From positions 1 to 46,279 of the forward strand of contig WGLZ01000085.1 of the NCBI GenBank assembly GCA_016471375.1: DNA of 46,279 nt, in the 5' to 3' direction. The stretch comes from Cyanobacteria bacterium RI_101. GTDB lineage: Bacteria; Cyanobacteriota; Cyanobacteriia; Cyanobacteriales; Microcystaceae. Position 1 is the first letter of the stretch. Every line of letters begins with the position of its first letter. The notes under the pieces are model-generated. The model saw nothing but the letters and a program-made list of their open reading frames with translations, had not been told where the DNA came from and made no database searches. The position numbers were made by a program, and so were the translations under genes. Shown piece by piece: positions 42,528-46,279 of the stretch.

Positions 42528-42727
42528 AGTCTGTTTCTGGTAAAAAGTTAGCTGAAATTTTACGCAAAAGAGGCTGGCAATTGGTGAGGATAAAAGGAAG
42601 CCACCATCAATATAGAAAAGATGGCGTTACTATTTCCATTCCGATTCATTCAAATATTGATTTGAAAATAGGTCTTCTTAAATCAATTATGAAACAAGCT
42701 AACCTACGGGAAAATGATTTGCTTTAG
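42524..42727 (+). CDS. hicA: HicA family mRNA interferase toxin
   Basis: The 67-aa product has the dsRBD-like HicA fold with SGKKLAEILRKRGWQLVRIKGSHHQYRKDG, including the conserved catalytic-type histidine in GSHHQY, and VTISIPIHSNIDLKIGLLKSIMKQANL. HicA cleaves mRNA when free of HicB. The gene follows hicB with a 4-bp overlap; the antitoxin-first order is a known variant. Confidence 0.9.
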   Translation: MKSVSGKKLAEILRKRGWQLVRIKGSHHQYRKDGVTISIPIHSNIDLKIGLLKSIMKQANLRENDLL

Positions 42728-42780
42728 TCTGTAATAGTGTTAATAGACTTAATTTTTTTCCCTATATTTGATGGCCAGAG

Positions 42781-43178
42781 TTGGGGGAGGCGCTGTTGGA
42801 TTTTACGGTCATGGCGGATTTGGAGAAGTTTTTGGCTGAGTTGGAATAGTTGACTCTGGCGGGGGGTTGCCAATTGAGTTTTGTCTGCTAAACTTTTGGT
42901 TGTCTAGTTAGGGTATTTTTAAGGCTTTATGGCTGAGACGGTTATCCGGGTCGAAAATTTGGGTAAGAAGTATGTGATTGGGCACCAACAGCAGGAGCGC
43001 TATACGTCTCTGCGGGATGTGCTGGCGGACAAGGCCCGTTCCTTGGGCCAAGTTTTTAGTCGCAATGGGAAGGGAGATGATCCGACCCATGAGGAGTTTT
43101 GGGCGCTGAAGGATGTGTCCTTTGAGATTAAGCAGGGCGATCGGGTTGGCATTATTGGGCGCAATGGGGCGGGGAAGT
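42781..43178 (+). repeat. 398-bp direct repeat, right copy
   Basis: This copy joins directly to the remainder of the intact wzt gene. Its first 69 bp are an orphan 3' end of the Rpn-type gene (LGEALLDFTVMADLEKFLAELE and stop) with no gene body before it. Confidence 0.88.
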
Positions 43179-44224
43179 CAACGCTATTAAAAATTCTCAG
43201 CCGGATTACGGAGCCAACGGAGGGGCGAATTTCGATTAAGGGTCGGGTGGCGAGTTTGTTGGAGGTGGGGACGGGGTTTCATCCTGAGTTGACGGGGCGG
43301 GAGAATATTTATCTGAATGGGGCGATTCTGGGGATGACGAAGGCGGAGATTAAGAAGAAGTTTGATGAGATTGTGGCGTTTGCGGAGGTGGAGAAGTTTT
43401 TGGATACACCGGTGAAGCGCTATTCGTCGGGGATGTATGTGCGGTTGGCGTTTGCGGTGGCGGCCCATTTGGAGCCGGAGATTTTGATTGTGGATGAGGT
43501 GTTGGCAGTGGGGGATGCTCAGTTTCAGAAGAAGTGTTTAGGGAAGATGGAGGATGTTAGTCAGGAGGGAAGAACAGTTTTGTTTGTGAGTCACAATATG
43601 GCAGCGGTGGAAAAGTTGTGCCAAAAAGGAATCTTCTTGACGAAAGGAAATATTCAACATGCAGGGACACAAACAAGTGCTATCAATACATATTTGACTA
43701 GTTTGACGAGTAGTATTGTTTCTTTGGCTGACCGTGATGATAGGATTGGTTCAGGAGAAATCAAAGTCGTGGCAATTGAAATCAAAGACACTGAAGGCAA
43801 TGTTTTAGATTTAGTACAGTCAGGTCAAACCATAGAATTTCATCTTCATTATGAAAGAAAAAGTTCAATAAAACTAGCTAATGTGGTCGCTAGCATTGCT
43901 GTCAAGACCCAATTGGAGGCTCCAGTTTTTCTTCAACATAATCGTATGACTCAGGATGAGTTTGGTGTAATTCCAGAGAAAGGAACTTTCATTTGTAGAA
44001 TTAATAAGTTACCGATAGTCCCCTCCAGCTATCAAGTAAATTATTCCTTAATGAAAGATGGAATCTGTCTTGATGGCTTGAACAACTCATTAGAATTTTC
44101 TGTTGTAGAAGGCGATTTTTATCAATCTGGGGAAGTTCCACCTATTTCCCATGGAATATGCTTAGTAGATGCCGAGTGGAGATTAGAATCTAATAATGCT
44201 CTTCCTTTTGCATTGCAAACCTAA
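42929..44224 (+). CDS. wzt: Polysaccharide ABC exporter ATPase with C-terminal carbohydrate-binding-type domain (Wzt)
   Basis: The 431-aa product has an ABC domain (residues about 1-255) with Walker A GRNGAGKST, signature YSSGMYVRLAFAVA and Walker B ILIVDEVLAVGD. A Wzt-type C-terminal domain follows (about 280-425; IEFHLHYERKSSIKLANVV, VNYSLMKDGICLDGL). In O-antigen systems this domain recognises the modified end of the glycan. The first 250 bp lie in the right 398-bp repeat. Its permease partner is the wzm at 37616. The 3' half is more AT-rich than the 5' half. Confidence 0.92.
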   Translation: MAETVIRVENLGKKYVIGHQQQERYTSLRDVLADKARSLGQVFSRNGKGDDPTHEEFWALKDVSFEIKQGDRVGIIGRNGAGKSTLLKILSRITEPTEGRISIKGRVASLLEVGTGFHPELTGRENIYLNGAILGMTKAEIKKKFDEIVAFAEVEKFLDTPVKRYSSGMYVRLAFAVAAHLEPEILIVDEVLAVGDAQFQKKCLGKMEDVSQEGRTVLFVSHNMAAVEKLCQKGIFLTKGNIQHAGTQTSAINTYLTSLTSSIVSLADRDDRIGSGEIKVVAIEIKDTEGNVLDLVQSGQTIEFHLHYERKSSIKLANVVASIAVKTQLEAPVFLQHNRMTQDEFGVIPEKGTFICRINKLPIVPSSYQVNYSLMKDGICLDGLNNSLEFSVVEGDFYQSGEVPPISHGICLVDAEWRLESNNALPFALQT

Positions 44225-44249
44225 CCTTAAATTCTTATAAATAGATTTT

Positions 44250-44996
44250 ATGCTACTCAATCCAGTAAATTTTGCAAAAAAAATATCAAGCCGTATCAAA
44301 GGCTCAAAAAGCTATGCCAATCCGATGCAGGTTGAAAAAACAGAGCAAACTTTTTATATTAATTACTTACGGCCGGGCATGACAGTTTTTGATGTTGGTG
44401 GAAATATTGGTGAATTAACACTCTTGTTTTCCCGTTTTGTTGGAAGAAGTGGTGCTGTTCACACTTTTGAGGCAAGCAAAGCAACATTCAATCAGTTAGA
44501 AACAGTTTGTAAAATTGCCAATAGAAGTCAAGTTGTCTTAAATAACAAAGCTGTTGCTGATAAGGAGGGTGTTTTACAACTGCACGTTTATGATGATGAA
44601 CATTCAGGATGGAATACGCTTGCCAATAGACCATTAGAAAAATATGGCATTGACGTGAAGCCAATCCATTTAGAGGAAGTAGTTGCCGTTACGATAGATG
44701 AGTACTGTGTAGAGAAAGGGATAACAAAAATAGATTTGTTAAAGATAGATATTGAAGGTGCTGAATATCAAGCATTATTAGGTGCAAGAAAAATGTTAAA
44801 GCAGAAAAAAATTAAATGCATTATTTTTGAATTTGGGCAGACGACTTATGATATGGGAAATGATCCTCAAGACATTCAAAAATATCTTACATCTTTGGGA
44901 TATTCTATCAAGAATATAGTTAGCAAGGATCCAATATTTCCAAAACAGGGTAATACTGCTTGCTTCTCAATCCATATTGCCAACCCATTAAATTAA
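44250..44996 (+). CDS. FkbM family methyltransferase
   Basis: The 248-aa product has the SAM-binding motif FDVGGNIGELTLLFSRFVG, the acidic strand VHTFEASKATF and the family motif LLKIDIEGAEYQALLGARKML. FkbM-type enzymes transfer methyl groups to hydroxyls, often on surface sugars. It lies 25 bp after wzt, so it probably modifies the exported glycan, perhaps as a terminal cap read by Wzt. It is markedly AT-rich. Confidence 0.88.
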   Translation: MLLNPVNFAKKISSRIKGSKSYANPMQVEKTEQTFYINYLRPGMTVFDVGGNIGELTLLFSRFVGRSGAVHTFEASKATFNQLETVCKIANRSQVVLNNKAVADKEGVLQLHVYDDEHSGWNTLANRPLEKYGIDVKPIHLEEVVAVTIDEYCVEKGITKIDLLKIDIEGAEYQALLGARKMLKQKKIKCIIFEFGQTTYDMGNDPQDIQKYLTSLGYSIKNIVSKDPIFPKQGNTACFSIHIANPLN

Positions 44997-45005
44997 CTAA
45001 TAGTC

Positions 45006-45752
45006 ATGAAAGAAGTCTTGTGGATGTTACGGCATTTGAAAAGATCCCTTTCTTTAAAGAAACAAATCGTTTCGTGGCGCAGGGATATTGCATCATGGCA
45101 ACGTTTCTGGAAAAGCTACAATCTATATCAAGATTTAGCACCTGAAGAAAAAGAGTTTTTGATCGATAATCTTTATCCTTGTCTGGGAGATAATACATCA
45201 GAAACGAATATTGAGCCAATTTATTTTTATCAAGATTGCTGGGCTTTTGAAAAAATAGTTAATAACAAACCTAAAAACCATGTCGATGTTGGCTCACATC
45301 ACAAGTTTGTTGCATTACTATCAAAAGTGGTACCAACCACAATGGTTGATATTAGACCCTTATCTTTACCATTGGAAACTCTGAATTTCAAAAAAGGATC
45401 AATCTTGGAACTACCGTTTGAAGATAACAGCCTTGAATCGGTATCCAGTCTTTGTGTCGTTGAACATATTGGGTTAGGTCGTTATGGAGATCCGCTCGAT
45501 CCTGATGGATCAATAAAAGCTATTAAGGAGTTGAAAAGAGTGATTAAGGATGAAGGTGAGCTTTACATATCTGTTCCAATAGATGTTGATAATCGTACTT
45601 ATTTTAATGCCCATAGAGCTTTTAAGGAAGATTATTTACTCGAACTATTCTCCCCTTTTAAATTGACAGAATCAAAGTATGTATCTGGACGCAAATTTAA
45701 TGATTTTCTCGAAGAAGGTTTTTGTATAGGGTGTTATTCCTTTAGAAAATAA
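45006..45752 (+). CDS. SAM-dependent methyltransferase-like protein (DUF268 type)
   Basis: The 248-aa product has a diverged Rossmann motif HVDVGSHHKFVALL, TMVDIRPLSLPL, then ILELPFEDNSLESVSSLCVVEHIGLGRYGDPLDPDG. These are typical of DUF268 proteins in glycan clusters. It is placed 9 bp after the FkbM gene in an apparent operon. The transferred group is unknown. Confidence 0.83.
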   Translation: MKEVLWMLRHLKRSLSLKKQIVSWRRDIASWQRFWKSYNLYQDLAPEEKEFLIDNLYPCLGDNTSETNIEPIYFYQDCWAFEKIVNNKPKNHVDVGSHHKFVALLSKVVPTTMVDIRPLSLPLETLNFKKGSILELPFEDNSLESVSSLCVVEHIGLGRYGDPLDPDGSIKAIKELKRVIKDEGELYISVPIDVDNRTYFNAHRAFKEDYLLELFSPFKLTESKYVSGRKFNDFLEEGFCIGCYSFRK

Positions 45753-45806
45753 TCATCTTAACTTCAATCTGCATCACTTTACAACAAATATACTGAGGCA
45801 CCACTA

Positions 45807-46163
45807 ATGGGCATAGTAAGAATGGGAGCACCAAATGAATTAATAACTCGGCTGGCTGACACGTTTCAAATTAGTTCCTTTATTGAAACTGGAACTTATT
45901 ACGGTGGCACTGCTGTTTGGGCGGCTCGTGTATTCGGTAAAGTTCTGACAATAGAACGTTCACCAGAGCTTTATCATCAAGCAGTTGAAGCACACAAAAA
46001 TATTGAAAATATTCAGTTTATTCTGGGAGATTCAAAAATAGAATTAAGCAAAATAATTACTGAGCTAAGCAGTCCTAGTTTATTTTGGTTAGATGCCCAT
46101 TGGAGTGGCGGATTAACCTATGGAAATGATGATCAATGCGGGAGCATCTCAGATTTGCAATAA
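45807..46163 (+). CDS. Truncated methyltransferase-like protein
   Basis: The 118-aa product has the start of a class I methyltransferase-like fold: IETGTYYGGTAVWAARVFGKVLTIERSPELYHQA, ILGDSKIELSKI and FWLDAHWSGGLTYGNDDQC. Related proteins continue for about 80-100 more residues after the WLDAHWSGG motif with the rest of the fold. Here translation ends just after SISDLQ. It is probably a recent truncation caused by the rearrangement that joined it to the following gene. Confidence 0.7.
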   Translation: MGIVRMGAPNELITRLADTFQISSFIETGTYYGGTAVWAARVFGKVLTIERSPELYHQAVEAHKNIENIQFILGDSKIELSKIITELSSPSLFWLDAHWSGGLTYGNDDQCGSISDLQ

Positions 46164-46176
46164 GCATAAATACTCA

Positions 46177-46205
46177 TTGAGTTTTTGTCGATTTTAAGGT
46201 ATAAT
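46177..46205 (+). promoter_or_regulatory. Sigma-70-type promoter
   Basis: TTGAGT (46177-46182) and a perfect TATAAT (46200-46205) are 17 bp apart. A second TATAAT is at 46215-46220. They precede the gene starting at 46255. Confidence 0.55.
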
Positions 46206-46254
46206 TAGATGACTTATAATAGCTAAAAATCAATCATTCAACCAAGGATTCAAA

Positions 46255-46279
46255 ATGACACCTGAACTTAAAGCTCGTA
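46255..46279 (+). CDS. Start of a gene cut by the window end
   Basis: Only MTPELKAR is present. An AAGGA ribosome-binding site (46244-46248) lies 6 nt upstream and a good promoter precedes it, so a real gene probably starts here. Type I restriction R subunits can start in a similar way, but eight residues are not enough to name it. Confidence 0.5.

Noticed and set aside
42330-42780. hicBA block considered as an IS cargo or integron cassette
   Set aside because: There is no transposase, no short target-site duplication and no attC-like site; the flanks are 398-bp direct repeats of host sequence.
1-46279. tRNA and rRNA genes
   Set aside because: I looked in the intergenic gaps for T-loop words such as GGTTCGAATCC and for conserved rRNA stretches and recognised none.

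Overview
The window is a chromosomal segment of a cyanobacterium. The evidence is an nrtA-nrtB-nrtC-nrtD-narB nitrate operon of cyanobacterial type (NrtC with a fused NrtA-like domain, ferredoxin-type NarB), a perfect NtcA-type site (GTA-N8-TAC) upstream of cyanase, and families that are typical of or very common in cyanobacteria (DUF1830, DUF3177, Uma2, DUF29, TIGR03032, bluetail/RTX proteins). I cannot name the species. The first 31 kb is moderately GC-rich and crowded with the words GGCGCC, GGCGCTG and CAGCGCC, while the classical HIP1 octamer GCGATCGC was seen only once, inside cynS.

Layout. 1-10.6 kb: minus-strand genes for a large secreted repeat/Calx-beta/RTX protein, a TIGR03032 protein, a GH57 branching-enzyme-like glycosidase and an exported NTF2-like protein; then plus-strand TPR protein, hisH and an acetolactate-synthase-like TPP enzyme; then an Uma2 nuclease. 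10.9-22.4 kb: a duplicated PepSY-type membrane protein, a TrpD-like protein lacking the usual PRPP glycine motif, then the nitrate operon. A small DUF1830 gene is wedged with tight spacing between nrtD and narB, and narB overlaps a GT-C-type membrane protein. 22.4-31 kb: secG, a second GT-C protein, DUF3177, TerC, a SUI1-type factor, a small HEATH-motif protein, tadA, a membrane protein and an M1 aminopeptidase with a HEAT-like tail.

31-46.3 kb is accessory. It opens with two abutting 218-bp direct repeats (two further copies lie downstream) and a MITE-like element. A two-gene cassette follows (PD-(D/E)XK-like protein plus PIN-domain protein), then cynS. Next comes a run of Uma2 and DUF29 genes, partly broken, that continues on both sides of the polysaccharide-exporter permease gene wzm. 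The partner ATPase gene wzt lies 4.5 kb further on. It is separated from wzm by Uma2, DUF29, broken Rpn-type genes and a hicBA toxin-antitoxin cassette that sits between two 398-bp copies of the Rpn-3'/wzt-5' junction. The last 2 kb is AT-rich and carries glycan-type methyltransferase genes.

How it works together: NrtABCD imports nitrate, NarB reduces it to nitrite, and cyanase releases ammonium and CO2 from cyanate; NtcA-type sites suggest shared nitrogen control. Wzm/Wzt with the FkbM and DUF268 methyltransferases are likely to export and decorate a surface polysaccharide. The region between wzm and wzt has collected nuclease-like and toxin-antitoxin genes together with duplications and gene debris. 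It and the REase/PIN cassette are the best places to look for something new. No tRNA, rRNA or CRISPR array was recognised.
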